Shown here piece after piece: positions 1 through 10,286 of a stretch of DNA of 64,000 nucleotides. Numbering within the stretch: position 1 is the stretch's first letter; each line of letters begins with the position of its first letter. Both the position numbers and the translations under genes were made by a program. The DNA is taken from positions 248,001 to 312,000 of the forward strand of contig NZ_POUL01000003.1 in assembly GCF_002890895.1 (NCBI RefSeq), read 5' to 3'. This DNA is from Stutzerimonas stutzeri (GTDB taxonomy: Bacteria; Pseudomonadota; Gammaproteobacteria; Pseudomonadales; Pseudomonadaceae). The notes below the pieces were generated by a model. The model was not told the origin of the DNA. It saw nothing but the letters and a program-made list of their open reading frames with translations, and ran no database searches.

Positions 1-2419
1 CATCGCGCAGCTTGCTCAGCTGCGCCTCTTCGGCACCGGCCTTTTCGGCTTTCTTGAGTTCTGCTCGTTTCATCGCCAACTCGATCTTGGCTTTCTTGAG
101 CGCCTCTTCGCCAGGTGTCTTGGCTGCAGGCTTGGTTTCTTTTGGCGGCTCGAGCGCGGTTTCAGCCTCGGCCAGTTGTGACCGCAAGCGGCTCAATTCT
201 GCCTCCTGCTCAGCGTCTCTTGTTTCGAGCTTCTCCAGCTTGCGAACCTGAGCGCGCAGCATCGCCGCTTCGATCTTGGCTTTCTTTGCCGCGTCGTCAT
301 TGGCGGGTTTGGCTGGCGTCGCAGGGGGAGTGTCCTGCACAGAAGCTAGTGTTTTCTCCGCTTCGGTCAGCTGGGCCTGAAGGCGGCTCAGCTCGGCGTT
401 CTGGTCGGCATCGCGGGCGTCGAGCTTCTCCAGCTTGCGAACCTGAGCGCGCAGCATCGCCGCTTCGATCTTGGCTTTCTTTGCCGCGTCGTCATTGGCG
501 GGTTTGGCTGGCGTCGCAGGGGTGGTTTCCTGCACTGAAGCTAGTGTTTTCTCCGCTTCGGTCAGTTGAGCCTTTAGGCGACTCAGCTCGCCGTCCTGGG
601 CGGTATCACGGGCGTCGAGCTTCTCCAGCTTGCGGATCTGAGCGCGCAGCATCGCCGCTTCGATTTTGGCTTTTTTGGCAGCCTCATCGTTGACCGGCGG
701 AGCCGCGGGGGAAGCATCAGCAGGGCCAGCGGCTTCGTCCAGTGCCTTCTGCGCATTGGCAGCAGCGGTACGCAGCTCGGTAACCTGAGCTTCCAGTTCA
801 GGCGTCGCATGGATAGCCAGCTGCTTTTCCGCCTTTTTCAGCGCGACCTGCGCCATGCTGGCTTCGATCTTGAGCTTCTTCTGCTGCTCGGACAGGCCCG
901 CCTTTTGCGCCTGGACGCGGGCGACCGGATCGTCCTGATTCGGTACTGAACTGGTCTCGGCTTGAGCCGCCTTGGCTTTTGCAGCGCGCTCGGCTCGGGC
1001 TTTACGGTCGGCCTCTTTCTGCTCTTCGGCACGGCGCAAGCGCTCCTGGCGCAGCTCGAAGCGCTGCTTGGAGTGTTCGGCTTTCTGCTGTTTCTGCTCC
1101 AGTTCGCGGATTTCGCCCTTGGCAGCGCGGTAGTACTGCACCAGCGGAATACTCGACGGGCAGACGTAGGCACAAGCGCCGCACTCGATGCAGTCGAACA
1201 GGTTGTAGGCCTTGAGCTGCTCGTGCTCCTGGCCCAGCGCGAAGAAGTGTAATTGTTGCGGTAGCAGGCTTGCCGGGCACGCTTCTGCACACTCGCCGCA
1301 GCGAATGCATGGCAGTGCTGGTGGTGGCGGAGGCAGTTCCGAAAGTGTGCTGGCGAGCAGGCAGTTGGTGGTCTTGATCAGCGGCACGTCCATTGACGGC
1401 AGGGTATAGCCCATCATCGGTCCGCCCATGATCAACCGATTGAGCCGGGCGGGGTCGAGACCGGCGAATTCCAGCAGATCAGCCACTGGCGTACCGATCA
1501 ACGCCTCGACATTCATGGGGCGCGCCAAGGCTTCGCCGGTCAGTGTCGTAACACGGGAGATAAGCGGTTTACCCAGCAGTACGGCGTCATGGATGGCGAC
1601 GCAGGTACCGACGTTCTGGCACAGCATGCCGATGTCGGCCGGCAGGCCGCCGCTGGGGACCTCTTCGCCGGTCAGAATCTGTATCAGCTGCTTTTCGCCA
1701 CCCGAGGGGTACTTGGTAGGAAACACCTTGACCAGGAATCCTCGTTCGCCCACGGCGGTGCGGACGGCTTCGATCGCCTCCGGTTTGTTGTCCTCGATGC
1801 CGATCAGCACCTGCTTCGGCTGGATCAGCTGAACAAGTATCTCAATCCCCGCGACAAGCTCGTTTGCCTTCTCGCGCATCAACCTATCGTCGGCCGTGAT
1901 ATAGGGCTCGCATTCGGTGCCGTTGATGATCAGTGCACGAATTTCCCGGGTGGGCGGCCCGTTCAGCTTGACGGCCGTTGGGAAGCCGGCGCCACCGAGT
2001 CCGCTTATGCCTGCCTGACGGATCTGTTCCAGCAGCTGGTCAGGCTGCGCTGCTCGGTAATCCGGTTGCTGCTGCAGTTCGATCCATTCGTCCTGGCCAT
2101 CGCTGTCGATCACGACCGCCGCGCTGAGCATCCCTGACACGTGAGGGTAGGGCTGGGGGCCGATGAAACTGACCGTTCCGGACGTCGGTGCATGAACCGG
2201 CGCACTGACAAAGCCAGCGGCCTCGGCGATCTTCTGCCCCTTGAGCACACGCTCCCCCAGCGTAACGCAGGGCTCAGCGGGCGCACCGAGATGTTGGACC
2301 AGCGGAACCACCAGACGAGCGGGAAGGGGTGGCCGCTGAATCGGCGTGCGGTTGGAAAGCTCCTTGCACTCCGGAGGGTGTATGCCGCCATGAATATCCC
2401 AGACGTTCAGTGAGGTCAT
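1..2419 (-). CDS. rsxC: Electron transport complex subunit RsxC (RnfC), C-terminus cut by window edge
   Basis: Membrane-associated subunit of the Rsx/Rnf complex, which passes electrons between NADH and ferredoxin-type acceptors and in gammaproteobacteria helps keep SoxR reduced. Reading from the ATG at 2419, the protein has the RnfC N-terminal barrel, the NADH/FMN-binding Rossmann part ([25 protein letters not shown]) and two ferredoxin-like 4Fe-4S motifs ([12 protein letters not shown] and [12 protein letters not shown]). A long Ala/Lys/Glu-rich coiled-coil tail follows, made of 65-residue repeats. The reading frame is still open at base 1, so the C-terminus lies outside. The start ATG overlaps the rsxB stop (ATGA), which indicates translational coupling. 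The later genes rsxD, rsxG and rsxE are expected beyond the left edge. Confidence 0.95.
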   Translation of the reverse strand, partial: MTSLNVWDIHGGIHPPECKELSNRTPIQRPPLPARLVVPLVQHLGAPAEPCVTLGERVLKGQKIAEAAGFVSAPVHAPTSGTVSFIGPQPYPHVSGMLSAAVVIDSDGQDEWIELQQQPDYRAAQPDQLLEQIRQAGISGLGGAGFPTAVKLNGPPTREIRALIINGTECEPYITADDRLMREKANELVAGIEILVQLIQPKQVLIGIEDNKPEAIEAVRTAVGERGFLVKVFPTKYPSGGEKQLIQILTGEEVPSGGLPADIGMLCQNVGTCVAIHDAVLLGKPLISRVTTLTGEALARPMNVEALIGTPVADLLEFAGLDPARLNRLIMGGPMMGYTLPSMDVPLIKTTNCLLASTLSELPPPPPALPCIRCGECAEACPASLLPQQLHFFALGQEHEQLKAYNLFDCIECGACAYVCPSSIPLVQYYRAAKGEIRELEQKQQKAEHSKQRFELRQERLRRAEEQKEADRKARAERAAKAKAAQAETSSVPNQDDPVARVQAQKAGLSEQQKKLKIEASMAQVALKKAEKQLAIHATPELEAQVTELRTAAANAQKALDEAAGPADASPAAPPVNDEAAKKAKIEAAMLRAQIRKLEKLDARDTAQDGELSRLKAQLTEAEKTLASVQETTPATPAKPANDDAAKKAKIEAAMLRAQVRKLEKLDARDADQNAELSRLQAQLTEAEKTLASVQDTPPATPAKPANDDAAKKAKIEAAMLRAQVRKLEKLETRDAEQEAELSRLRSQLAEAETALEPPKETKPAAKTPGEEALKKAKIELAMKRAELKKAEKAGAEEAQLSKLRD
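46..700 (-). repeat. 195-bp tandem repeats in the rsxC tail
   Basis: A block starting with tgcgaacctgagcgcgcagc recurs at 241 and 436, and in slightly diverged form at 631, a constant 195-bp (65-codon) spacing. A more diverged unit lies before 241. Each unit encodes the core [20 protein letters not shown] followed by a Leu-rich heptad segment and an Ala/Pro-rich linker. The near-identity of the first two full copies suggests recent unequal recombination. Confidence 0.85.
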
Positions 2420-2991
2420 GCGGCCTGCTCCCGGTCACTGGCGATCAACTGGCCTGGCGTCAGCGGTTGGTCCCACTTCCAGCTCTGCAGATTGCTGCCG
2501 AGTTCAATCATGTCGATACAGTCCACCGGGCACGGCTCGACGCAAAGGTCGCAACCGGTGCACTCGGACACGATGACGGTGTGCATCTGCTTGGCGGCGC
2601 CGACAATGGCGTCCACCGGGCAGGCCTGAATGCACTTGGTGCAGCCGATGCATTCCGCTTCGCGGATATAGGCGACCCGCGGAGGCACTTCGCCTTCCAC
2701 CGCGTCCAGCGGCTCAGGCTCGACATCGAGCAGGTCGGCCAGTGCCTGGATCGTTGACTCGCCCCCCGGGGGGCATTTGTTGATCTTGTCGCCGCCGGCG
2801 ATCGCCTCGGCGTAGGGCTTGCAGCCGGGGTAGCCGCACTGACCGCATTGGGTCTGCGGCAGCAACGCATTGATCTGTTCGGCAATCGGGTCGCCTTCGA
2901 CGCGGAAGCGCACCGCGGCGAAGCCGAGAATGGCTCCACAAACCAGGCACAGCGCGAGAAGCGCAAGCACCGCTATCACGACCAGACTCAT
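2416..2991 (-). CDS. rsxB: Electron transport complex subunit RsxB (RnfB), ferredoxin-like
   Basis: Iron-sulfur subunit of the Rsx/Rnf complex. The 191-residue protein opens with one membrane helix (about residues 4-27). Next comes the Fe-S domain [16 protein letters not shown] with a further Cys in NKCPPGG, then two 4Fe-4S ferredoxin motifs, [16 protein letters not shown] and [16 protein letters not shown]. It lies between rsxA and rsxC with 4-bp overlaps on both sides, so the three genes form one minus-strand operon. Length and motif order match the family. Confidence 0.95.
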   Translation of the reverse strand: MSLVVIAVLALLALCLVCGAILGFAAVRFRVEGDPIAEQINALLPQTQCGQCGYPGCKPYAEAIAGGDKINKCPPGGESTIQALADLLDVEPEPLDAVEGEVPPRVAYIREAECIGCTKCIQACPVDAIVGAAKQMHTVIVSECTGCDLCVEPCPVDCIDMIELGSNLQSWKWDQPLTPGQLIASDREQAA

Positions 2992-3572
2992 AGCTTGATC
3001 AACCCACTGAAGCCCATGAACGCCAGCGACATGAGGCCTGCCGTGACCATGCCGATGGCAGCGCCCTGGAAGGATCTGGGCACGTCGGCAATGGCGATGC
3101 GCTCACGCATGGCCGCAAACAATACCAATACCAGCGAAAAACCCAGGCCAGCGGCAAAGCCGTTTGCGGTAGCGGTCAGAAAGGTGAACTCGGATTTGTT
3201 GGCGTTTAGGAGCGCGACGCCCAGCACGATGCAGTTGGTTGTGATCAACGGCAAAAAAATGCCCAGCACGCGGTACAGCAAGGGACTGGTCTTATTCACC
3301 ACCATCTCGGTGAACTGCACCACCACGGCAATCACCAGAATGAAACTGATGGTGCGAAGAAATTCCAGATCCAGGGGCTTGAGGACATACTGCTGAACGA
3401 TGTAGCTGCACATCGCCGCCAGGGTCAGAACAAAGGTTGTGGCCAGCGACAGGCCAATGGCGGTTTCGATTTTCTTCGAAACACCCATGAATGGGCACAG
3501 ACCGAGAAACTGCACCAGGACAAAATTGTTGACCAGGATGGCGCTAACCATGATCAGGGCGAGTTCGGTCAT
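2988..3572 (-). CDS. rsxA: Electron transport complex subunit RsxA (RnfA)
   Basis: Integral membrane subunit of the Rsx/Rnf complex, homologous to NqrE. The 194-residue protein is almost entirely hydrophobic with about six membrane helices. It shows the family signatures [18 protein letters not shown] near the N-terminus and [12 protein letters not shown] in the middle, each with the conserved Cys thought to hold a membrane-embedded Fe-S cluster. It is the first gene of the rsxABC operon, with a likely sigma-70 promoter 48-76 bp upstream. Its stop overlaps the rsxB start. Confidence 0.95.
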   Translation of the reverse strand: MTELALIMVSAILVNNFVLVQFLGLCPFMGVSKKIETAIGLSLATTFVLTLAAMCSYIVQQYVLKPLDLEFLRTISFILVIAVVVQFTEMVVNKTSPLLYRVLGIFLPLITTNCIVLGVALLNANKSEFTFLTATANGFAAGLGFSLVLVLFAAMRERIAIADVPRSFQGAAIGMVTAGLMSLAFMGFSGLIKL

Positions 3573-3619
3573 CGCGGGTTCCTGTGGCGCTCTGCATGAG
3601 CCGAGGCTAAAAGGCCGCT

Positions 3620-3648
3620 ATTATCGGGAAGCGGCAGCAGCCGTACAA
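3620..3648 (-). promoter_or_regulatory. Probable sigma-70 promoter for rsxABC
   Basis: On the minus strand, TTGTAC (3648-3643), a 17-bp spacer and GATAAT (3625-3620) stand 48-76 bp upstream of the rsxA ATG. Both hexamers differ from consensus at only one or two positions. Sequence inference only. Confidence 0.55.
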
Positions 3649-3800
3649 GGCCGGGAGGTGATGTGGCCCCAAGGCAACTGCGGTCTGATGACACATATGG
3701 ACATGCACCACCTGTCCGGTTGAAAGCCAGCCGACCATTTGCTGTGGTCTGATCAAGTGAGGCCGTAACTCTCAGGCGGAACGGTTCGTGGAGGTGCATA

Positions 3801-4247
3801 GTGAAGATACCAATGGCGCTTTTGCTGCTGGCATTGGGGTTTGGAAACCATGCGTTTGCCGACTCCCGGGGTGGTGTGTGGGTCTACCAACCTGATGGCG
3901 GCAGCTATCGTGTAGAAAGCCGCGGATATCAGTACGATCCGCGCAGCCCATATCCGCAGCACAGGCAGTATCCACAGAACCTTCCGCCTCGCTATCAGCG
4001 GCAGCTCCCTCCGCAGTATTACGATCGCCACCGAGGGGCTGATCGGCACAGCTGGGACCATAGGAGACGGACAGAAGGTCGTCATCCGCAGCGGTGGAAG
4101 GATGAGCGTAACTCCAGGTTCGATCACCCTTCGCGCTGGGATCGTGATCATTCGAGAGGTTTTCGCCGCCCACCGTTAGTGCGCGATGGTCGCGACTACC
4201 GTATGCATCACCGGCGCGATTTCGACGGTCGCCACTATCGCCGCTGA
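3801..4247 (+). CDS. Small secreted Arg/Tyr/His-rich protein, function unknown
   Basis: 148 residues. The start is a GTG preceded by a strong GGAGG at 3789-3793. A signal peptide spans residues 1-20 (hydrophobic core, then Ala-Asp). The mature part has low complexity and is rich in Arg, His, Tyr, Asp and Gln, with repeated RYD/HYD/DRD-type motifs. It is very basic and probably periplasmic. No domain is recognised; the composition resembles RcnB-like or other periplasmic metal- or polyanion-binding proteins, but that is only a resemblance. It is transcribed divergently from rsxA. Confidence 0.65.
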   Translation: MKIPMALLLLALGFGNHAFADSRGGVWVYQPDGGSYRVESRGYQYDPRSPYPQHRQYPQNLPPRYQRQLPPQYYDRHRGADRHSWDHRRRTEGRHPQRWKDERNSRFDHPSRWDRDHSRGFRRPPLVRDGRDYRMHHRRDFDGRHYRR

Positions 4248-4362
4248 GGCACGTGGGGTTAACCGCCCCCGCTGTAGATAAGAATCGCGGACGCGCCACT
4301 ATTGGTGTCTGCCGGGTTGCGTTTGGCGTAGATCCTTCGCTGCGTATGTTTTCGGATTTTAC

Positions 4363-5184
4363 TCAGCGGTTTCTCCAGCGAGGATCGCGCTTTTCCAAGA
4401 ACGCATTGACTCCTTCCAGAGTGTCGTCGGCTTCGAACAGGTCGACGAATGCCTCACGCTCTGCCGCTGCAAGACTGGCCGGGCCGCGGCTGTGCATCGA
4501 ATCAATCAGTGTTTTGATTGTGCGCACGGCCACCGGGCTCTGACGCGCCACGCGGGAGGCCAGCAACAGAGCGTGGCCTCGAGCTTCACCCGGCTCCACA
4601 ACCTGTTCGACCAGGCCGATACGCATAGCCGTGTCCGCATTGATCCGTTCGCCGCAGAGAATCATCCGCTTCGCCCAGCCTTCGCCTACAAGCCATGCAA
4701 GTGCCTGGGTGCCGCCAGCGCAGGGCAGTAAGCCGACCGAGGCTTCAGGTAGGCCTAGCTGCGCCTGTTGCTCAACGATGCGCAGGTCACATGCCAGAGC
4801 GCACTCCAGACCTCCCCCAAGCGCGAACCCGTTTATGGCCGCTATGGATACCCCGCGAAACTCTCGCAGGGCTTCGAAGGCCTCACCGAAGCGCTTCGCC
4901 ATTTCACGTGCACGGGTGCGGTCGCCATCGGCGAAGAGCTTGAGGTCGGCGCCGGCGCTGAAGAATTTTTCACCCTGGCCGGTGATTACCAGCGCATAGA
5001 CCTCATCGTCATGGTTCAGGTGTTCGACGACTTGCTTGAGGCCAATCAGCGAGTCACGGTCCCAGGTGTTGGCAGGGGGGTGGTTGATGGTGATCAGCGC
5101 GGTGTGCCCATGCTTTTCGACGGTCAGTTTATGGGTCAAATCGAAAAAACCGGACTTATACGGCTCTACTGCAGTGGTGCTCAT
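4363..5184 (-). CDS. Enoyl-CoA hydratase/isomerase family protein
   Basis: Crotonase-fold enzyme hydrating 2-enoyl-CoA esters, probably in fatty-acid or branched-chain catabolism. The oxyanion-hole and CoA-binding segments are visible: SAGADLKLFADGD and NGFALGGGLECALACD. The second carries one catalytic Glu position, and PEASVGLLPCAGGTQ carries the other. The ATG at 5184 is preferred because GAGGA lies at a good distance; an in-frame ATG at 5196 would give four more residues with no proper ribosome site. The length of 273 residues is normal. It stands alone between genes of unrelated function, so the substrate cannot be deduced. Confidence 0.88.
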   Translation of the reverse strand: MSTTAVEPYKSGFFDLTHKLTVEKHGHTALITINHPPANTWDRDSLIGLKQVVEHLNHDDEVYALVITGQGEKFFSAGADLKLFADGDRTRAREMAKRFGEAFEALREFRGVSIAAINGFALGGGLECALACDLRIVEQQAQLGLPEASVGLLPCAGGTQALAWLVGEGWAKRMILCGERINADTAMRIGLVEQVVEPGEARGHALLLASRVARQSPVAVRTIKTLIDSMHSRGPASLAAAEREAFVDLFEADDTLEGVNAFLEKRDPRWRNR

Positions 5185-5375
5185 GGTGTTGGTCATCCTC
5201 GTCAGGATCGAATGCCTTCAACCGAGTCTAGTTGCAATCTTTTCGATCTGGCGAGGCGCTGTGGCGCGGGCGGGTGCATAGCGGGAGTTGTTGCAGGAGC
5301 GGCGCAAGGTGAGAGAGGTACGTGCGATGGGCTTTGGAGCGGCCTGGTATCCCAGAGCCGCTCCTTTGCGTCCGT

Positions 5376-6620
5376 TTACTGGAGGGCGAGCGTCTGTCCG
5401 CCAGCGCGGCGCTCGGTCTGCCATTCGGCAAGCGATGGGGCAGCCTGGTCGCCGGTGAGGCGATGGACGATTTCGAAATAGTCCTGTTTGAAACGATCCT
5501 TGAGTACTTCCTCGCGCGGCTTGACCTTCACCGCGTACACCGTCTGCACGTTCTGGTGATCGAAGCTGCGCCATTCTTGTTCGCCCTTGAGTAGGCTGTA
5601 ACGGTGGCCCTCCAGCGCGGCAATGATCCGTTCGCTATCGAGGCTACGGGCCCGAGTAGCCGCGTCGGCCCATTGATAGACGATGCTGTAGGCCGAGGCG
5701 GCCGAGCTGGACGGGTGGGTCTGATAGCGTTCATCGTAGTTCTGCACGAACTGCTTGCCCGCTACCGAGCCTTCCAGCTCCGGTACGCGCCAGGTCCAGG
5801 GTTCGGTGCCCAGTACGCCGCGCATGATGTCCGGGCCGGCTGTTTCGACCATGCTCAGCGTCAGGTTGGGTACTGCGACCTGCATCCGCTTGTTCAGGCC
5901 GAGTTCGTCGGCGATCCGCATGGCGCGCACCAGGTCCTCGCCAAACAGGACCAGTACCAGGACTTCGGCATCGCTGCTGGCGACTTGGGTCAGTGCTTCG
6001 CGGTAGTCGGAGAGGCGTGCACCGGGAAACGCCGTCTTGATGCCCGGGTGCTGATTACTGTTCTGGGTGCCAGTGGCCTGGCGTAGCGAGCTTTCGCTGG
6101 TGTGGCCCCAGGTGTAATCAGAGGTGATGTAGAAGTAGCGTTTGTTCGGCAGATGCTTGTTCAGGTATTGGCCAAGCACCTGCGCGCTCATCCAGGCGTT
6201 GTTGCATTCGCGGAACATGTAGCGGTGGGCGTCTTTGCCTGTTGTGTCGTTTGAATAGGTCAGGGTGCCGAAATAGAGTAAACCCCTTTCCTTGGCACGC
6301 TTGCCTGCGGCGATGGCCACGGCGCTGGACGCGCCACCGAACAGCATGACCGCACCCTCGTCGGCCAGTTTGTCCACGTTGGCGACGGCTTTCTCGGGTC
6401 TGGATGCAGAGTTACGGCTGGATAGCTGGAGCGGTCTGCCTAGAACGCCGCCTCTGGCGTTAATTTCATCGACTGCCAGCAACGCCCCACGCATCTGCGA
6501 TAGTCCTTCTTCTTTATAGCTACCGGTGCGAGGGTAATTGAGGCCGAGGGTGATCGGATCGGCAGCTTCAACTGCCAGACAGAACCCCAGCCCGAGGGCG
6601 AGGAGCGTAGTCCGTTTCAT
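5376..6620 (-). CDS. ABC transporter substrate-binding protein, branched-chain amino acid/urea type
   Basis: Periplasmic type-1 binding protein (Peripla_BP_6, LivJ/UrtA-like). A signal peptide with AVEA|ADP cleavage is followed by the family opening ITLGLNYPRTGSYKEEG, the GAL-LAVDEINARGGVLGRPL strand-helix segment and the LFGGASSAVAIA loop. 414 residues from the ATG at 6620; an upstream in-frame start at 6692 would put 24 residues in front of the signal peptide and is unlikely. No permease or ATPase gene adjoins it, so it may act as an orphan binding protein or serve a sensor. Ligand unknown. Confidence 0.85.
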   Translation of the reverse strand: MKRTTLLALGLGFCLAVEAADPITLGLNYPRTGSYKEEGLSQMRGALLAVDEINARGGVLGRPLQLSSRNSASRPEKAVANVDKLADEGAVMLFGGASSAVAIAAGKRAKERGLLYFGTLTYSNDTTGKDAHRYMFRECNNAWMSAQVLGQYLNKHLPNKRYFYITSDYTWGHTSESSLRQATGTQNSNQHPGIKTAFPGARLSDYREALTQVASSDAEVLVLVLFGEDLVRAMRIADELGLNKRMQVAVPNLTLSMVETAGPDIMRGVLGTEPWTWRVPELEGSVAGKQFVQNYDERYQTHPSSSAASAYSIVYQWADAATRARSLDSERIIAALEGHRYSLLKGEQEWRSFDHQNVQTVYAVKVKPREEVLKDRFKQDYFEIVHRLTGDQAAPSLAEWQTERRAGGQTLALQ

Positions 6621-6844
6621 TGCTGATTCCTTGTTGTAGTTTTTATTGGCGAGAGGCTTTTTTACTGCGCGCTGCGGCCCTTCGTCACGCACTCATTGGT
6701 CGTATGGGGGCAGTCTTTCGCTTGGCTGTGAGGTAGCCGACATTTTCTGAGAGTTATTGGCGGTAAGGACAGGCTCAGACTGGCGCATTGACTCCGCCAG
6801 ATCCTTTCCCTAGGGTTCGGCGCCTCAGCAGCCAGGGCAACGCC

Positions 6845-7540
6845 ATGAATCAAGATGACCGCGTCAAACTTGAAGTCAGCTGGAAAGCAGCGCTGAAGGA
6901 AGAATTCGAGCAGCCGTACATGAAACAGCTGGGCGAGTTTCTGCGTCGCGAGAAGGCGGCCGGGAAAGTCATCTATCCGCCGGGGCCTCTGATATTCAGC
7001 GCCTTGAATTCGACTCCGTTGGAGCAGGTTCGCGTCGTGATTCTCGGGCAAGATCCCTATCACGGGGCCGGCCAGGCGCACGGGCTATGTTTTTCGGTGC
7101 AGCCAGGTGTGGCGCCGCCGCCCTCATTGCAAAACATCTTCAAAGAGCTCAAGCGCGACCTGAATCTGGACGTACCCAGCCACGGCTATCTTCAGTACTG
7201 GGCGGATCAAGGCGTGCTGATGCTCAATACTTCTCTGACTGTGGAGCAGGGAATGGCCGGATCGCACGCCAAGATGGGCTGGCAGCGTCTGACCGATCGG
7301 ATCATCGAGGTGATAAGCGAAAAGCGCTCGGACGTGGTGTTTCTATTGTGGGGCGCCCATGCCCAAAGCAAAGCGAAGCTGATTGATCCGACCCGGCACC
7401 TGTTACTGAAGTCCGTTCATCCCTCGCCACTTTCAGCGCACCGGGGATTCATCGGTAACGGTCACTTCAGTCGCACCAATCAATTTCTAAAACAGCGGGG
7501 CCTTGAGCCTATCGACTGGAAGTTGCCGGAGTCAGTCTGA
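6845..7540 (+). CDS. ung: Uracil-DNA glycosylase
   Basis: Removes uracil from DNA as the first step of base-excision repair. Family-1 UDG motifs are complete: GQDPYHG near residue 68 with the catalytic Asp, the NTSLTVEQG segment, LLWGAHAQ, and the [11 protein letters not shown] loop near residue 192 with the catalytic His and the minor-groove intercalation loop. 231 residues, normal length. The ATG at 6845 is preceded only by a weak AGGGC; an upstream in-frame start at 6788 would add 19 residues not typical of the family. Confidence 0.96.
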   Translation: MNQDDRVKLEVSWKAALKEEFEQPYMKQLGEFLRREKAAGKVIYPPGPLIFSALNSTPLEQVRVVILGQDPYHGAGQAHGLCFSVQPGVAPPPSLQNIFKELKRDLNLDVPSHGYLQYWADQGVLMLNTSLTVEQGMAGSHAKMGWQRLTDRIIEVISEKRSDVVFLLWGAHAQSKAKLIDPTRHLLLKSVHPSPLSAHRGFIGNGHFSRTNQFLKQRGLEPIDWKLPESV

Positions 7541-7570
7541 GCGGCGCCGAAGCGCCGCTGACCGGATCGG

Positions 7571-8089
7571 TTATTGCTGTTCGCCGTGCTTCGAGGCCAG
7601 CTCTTGAGCCCTGTTTAGATGCTGCTCTAGGGTCTTGAGCGTCGACTCAGCGTACTTCTTGAGCTCAGCGTTCTCACCATTTTTGGCGTACTCACGAAAT
7701 AGCTCGATGGTTTGCTCATGGGCTACGACCTGATTGTTCGCATAGGCCTCATCAAAATTCTCGCCTTCACGCAGTTCAAGAATCATCGCCTTTGCCTGGT
7801 CCATCAACGTAGCGTCGTCGGACATTTCGAGGTCTTCATGTTGGCGGGCTAGCTCAGCGAGCGCCTTGTTCGCCTTGGTGTGGTCGTCGATCATTTTCTG
7901 AGCAAACGTTTTGATGTCCTGGGACTCGCTTTCGCTCATGGCCAATTTGGCGGCTTCGATTTCGGCGATGCCTTTTGCCGATGCTTCGTCTACGAAATTT
8001 TCACCTTCTGCGGCGAGTGCGAAGTTTGCAGCAACACTGAACAGCAATGCTGCGGTCCCGGAGAAGAAAAAGTTGGTCGTGCGGTTCAT
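7571..8089 (-). CDS. DUF4142 periplasmic protein
   Basis: 172 residues with a signal peptide (residues 1-27, cleavage after ALA). The rest is a helical bundle of the DUF4142 (ferritin-like) family: a run of acidic helices with conserved His in MIDDHTKANKALAELA and VVAHEQTIELFREYA, and a C-terminal KTLEQHLNRAQEL. Members are periplasmic and of unknown biochemical role, often linked to stress. It stands alone, tail-to-tail with ung. Confidence 0.85.
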   Translation of the reverse strand: MNRTTNFFFSGTAALLFSVAANFALAAEGENFVDEASAKGIAEIEAAKLAMSESESQDIKTFAQKMIDDHTKANKALAELARQHEDLEMSDDATLMDQAKAMILELREGENFDEAYANNQVVAHEQTIELFREYAKNGENAELKKYAESTLKTLEQHLNRAQELASKHGEQQ

Positions 8090-8303
8090 CTAAAGTCTCC
8101 TTCAACCTGACAAGCTCGTAGCGCCGGGGCATGTGCCCAGGGCACGGGCAAGATGCGGCAAGAACGCCGTCTATTAAGTGACTTGAGGTCGCGGTAGCGG
8201 TTCCTCACAGCAGGCGAACGGTAGGCTGGTCGACGGGATTAAGATGGAGGTGACAGCAGAAGTGACGGTATACGCGGGCGCTGAATGGCACCCGCACGGC
8301 TAT

Positions 8304-9140
8304 TTACTGGAGCATGCTCATCGCGGCGTCCATCGCGGCGGAGAGATCTTCGTCTTCCTGTAACAATGTGCTCGGGTCGAGGCCGAGCTGGGCGAATGCG
8401 GGGATCTGATTCCAGTCGAGTTGGGTATAGGGGTGCGAGGTGCCGATATAGCTCTGCAATGTCGCCACCTGGACGATATCTACATAGTCCACCTTCACTG
8501 AGGCTCGGGAAAAATCCAGGTACTGGCCGGGGACCGTGGCTATTGGGTCGGGAAACTCCCAGGCGCGAAGGATCTTTTCCCCGATAATCGGATGGATCCG
8601 ATCAATGACGTGGTTGAGGCTGATCGAATCGCTGAGCAGCGCGCTGTGCTCTTCTGCGTAGGTGAGAATCGGCAGGACTCCGATCTGATGAACCAGGCCC
8701 GCGAGCGTCGCTTGGTCGGCCGGCAGGCGGGTGTAGTTGCGGCAAAGCACATGACTGATAGCGGCAATCTCGGTGCTCTTGTTCCAGACCTCACGCATCT
8801 TGCGATCCACCACGTCGGTAGTCGCTTGGAACATCTGTTCCATCGCCAAGCCGGTCGCCAGGTTTGACGTGTAGTTGATGCCCAGGCGGCTGATCGCCAT
8901 CTGTAGGTCGTTAATCTCCCTGTTGGTACGCAGCAGCGGGCTGTTTACCACTTTGATGATGCGAGCAGTAAGGGCAGTGTCATTGCCGATCACCTTGGCC
9001 AGCGTCGGAATACTTACGTCCGGATCCTCTGCGGCTTCTCGCACCCGCAGCGCGACTTCCGGAAGCGTCGGCAGGACCAGTTCGTCATTTTCGATAGCCT
9101 GTGTAAGCGCCTGCTGGACCTTGTCGGCAAGAGTGCTCAT
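8304..9140 (-). CDS. HDOD domain protein
   Basis: 278 residues, a single HDOD domain over most of the length: LPTLPEVALRVREAAEDP near the N-terminus, then the IGNDTALTARIIKVVNSPLL helix and AMSRLG-like segment, and a central ATLAGLVHQIGVLPIL where the true HD phosphohydrolase metal ligands are absent. HDOD proteins act as signalling or protein-interaction modules in motility, biofilm and stress pathways. No output domain is fused. The gene is monocistronic with ygfZ upstream in the same direction but 45 bp away. Confidence 0.88.
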   Translation of the reverse strand: MSTLADKVQQALTQAIENDELVLPTLPEVALRVREAAEDPDVSIPTLAKVIGNDTALTARIIKVVNSPLLRTNREINDLQMAISRLGINYTSNLATGLAMEQMFQATTDVVDRKMREVWNKSTEIAAISHVLCRNYTRLPADQATLAGLVHQIGVLPILTYAEEHSALLSDSISLNHVIDRIHPIIGEKILRAWEFPDPIATVPGQYLDFSRASVKVDYVDIVQVATLQSYIGTSHPYTQLDWNQIPAFAQLGLDPSTLLQEDEDLSAAMDAAMSMLQ

Positions 9141-9185
9141 GTCTTTCCTTACTTATAATTCGGTGTGGAATGTGGCTGGCAACGG

Positions 9186-10133
9186 TTAGCGCTGGATCTC
9201 ACGGTCCGCGTCTAGCGTGTAGGGCAACTGCAGCAGGGTCAGCGGCAGGCCGTCAGGAGACCCTAGAAAAAGTCGACCATCAGTCGCCGCATCTTCCTGC
9301 AGCACGGCCAACAGTTCTAGCGCGCCCTCAGCGGCTGCTGCCATGACGACTTCGCCAACGCTTGAGCCATGAACCGGGGAGTAGATTTCAAGCCCGGCGG
9401 CCGGCACCGGTGCATCGATGTTCTGAACCGCAAGGCGATGCAGCCGGCGCTTCAATTTACCCAGATACTGCATCCGCGCGACGATTTCCTGGCCGGTGTA
9501 ACAGCCCTTCTTGAAGCTGACGCCGCCCAGCGCCTGCAGGTTGATCATCTGTGGGATAAACAGCTCACGGGTCGCGGCTGCCACCTGGCCGATACCGGCG
9601 CGAATCTGTGCCAGCAGCCAGCGATCTGTTGACGCCTCGGGGAGCTGGGCCGCCAGCCGAAGCTGGGTGGTCTCGGCGTCCTTCGAGCGGGTCCAGAGCT
9701 CGGCGCGGCCATCGCTGAGGCGCACGGCGATCAATCCGTGCGCGGCGGCCACGGCGTCGGCCGTCTGGGGAAGATCTAGGCCAAGGCTGACAAGAGCACC
9801 GTCACCTTCGCTGAGTCCGAATCGAACCCATTCTGCGCTCTCATCATGCAGTTTGGATTTTGAGAACGCGGCAAACTTGGTCAGCTCGGCCAGTTGTGCC
9901 TGGACCAATTCGCGATCCATCGCCAGCAGATAGCCGTCTCCCTCTGGGAGGATGCGGAAGCTGGACTGCATCCGACCTTTGGGTGTGCAGCGCGCACCGA
10001 GACTCGAATGCTGTTCATTGAGGTAATTGAGGTTGCAGGTCAGTTGTCCCTGCAGAAACTTGCTAGCATCCGCGCCGCGTACGGCCAGGACGCCTTCGTG
10101 CGACAAAACGCAAAAGAAAGCAGTGTCAGTCAT
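9186..10133 (-). CDS. ygfZ: YgfZ/GcvT-domain folate-binding protein
   Basis: Folate-dependent accessory factor for assembly or repair of Fe-S clusters. The diagnostic K-G-C-Y-T-G-Q-E loop with its conserved Cys is present ([14 protein letters not shown]), as is the GcvT-like N-terminal fold ([18 protein letters not shown]). The ATG at 10133 gives 315 residues; longer in-frame starts upstream have no homologous sequence. It is divergent from sdhE, in keeping with the common pairing of ygfZ, sdhE and ygfX in gammaproteobacteria. Confidence 0.93.
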   Translation of the reverse strand: MTDTAFFCVLSHEGVLAVRGADASKFLQGQLTCNLNYLNEQHSSLGARCTPKGRMQSSFRILPEGDGYLLAMDRELVQAQLAELTKFAAFSKSKLHDESAEWVRFGLSEGDGALVSLGLDLPQTADAVAAAHGLIAVRLSDGRAELWTRSKDAETTQLRLAAQLPEASTDRWLLAQIRAGIGQVAAATRELFIPQMINLQALGGVSFKKGCYTGQEIVARMQYLGKLKRRLHRLAVQNIDAPVPAAGLEIYSPVHGSSVGEVVMAAAAEGALELLAVLQEDAATDGRLFLGSPDGLPLTLLQLPYTLDADREIQR

Positions 10134-10286
10134 GACGAGTCGCCGTGGAGAAATCCGGACCGGCATCATAGCAGGCCATCGGTGAAATACAGTGTGCGCC
10201 AACTGCCACTCCGGGCCCTGTTAATGCGTGTGCCGCCTGAACGCTGCAGTCGGTATAATGCCGCGCTTCAACTCAGGAGCTTTTGC

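Noticed and set aside
115-693. Long plus-strand frame with repeated [11 protein letters not shown] units
   Set aside because: It is the reverse-strand shadow of the repeated rsxC tail; the repeats come from the coding strand and no ribosome site or family fits.
3721-3800. Possible riboswitch-like leader before the secreted basic protein
   Set aside because: CTCTCAGGCGGAACG faintly recalls a glycine riboswitch core, but the paired elements and second helix are absent.
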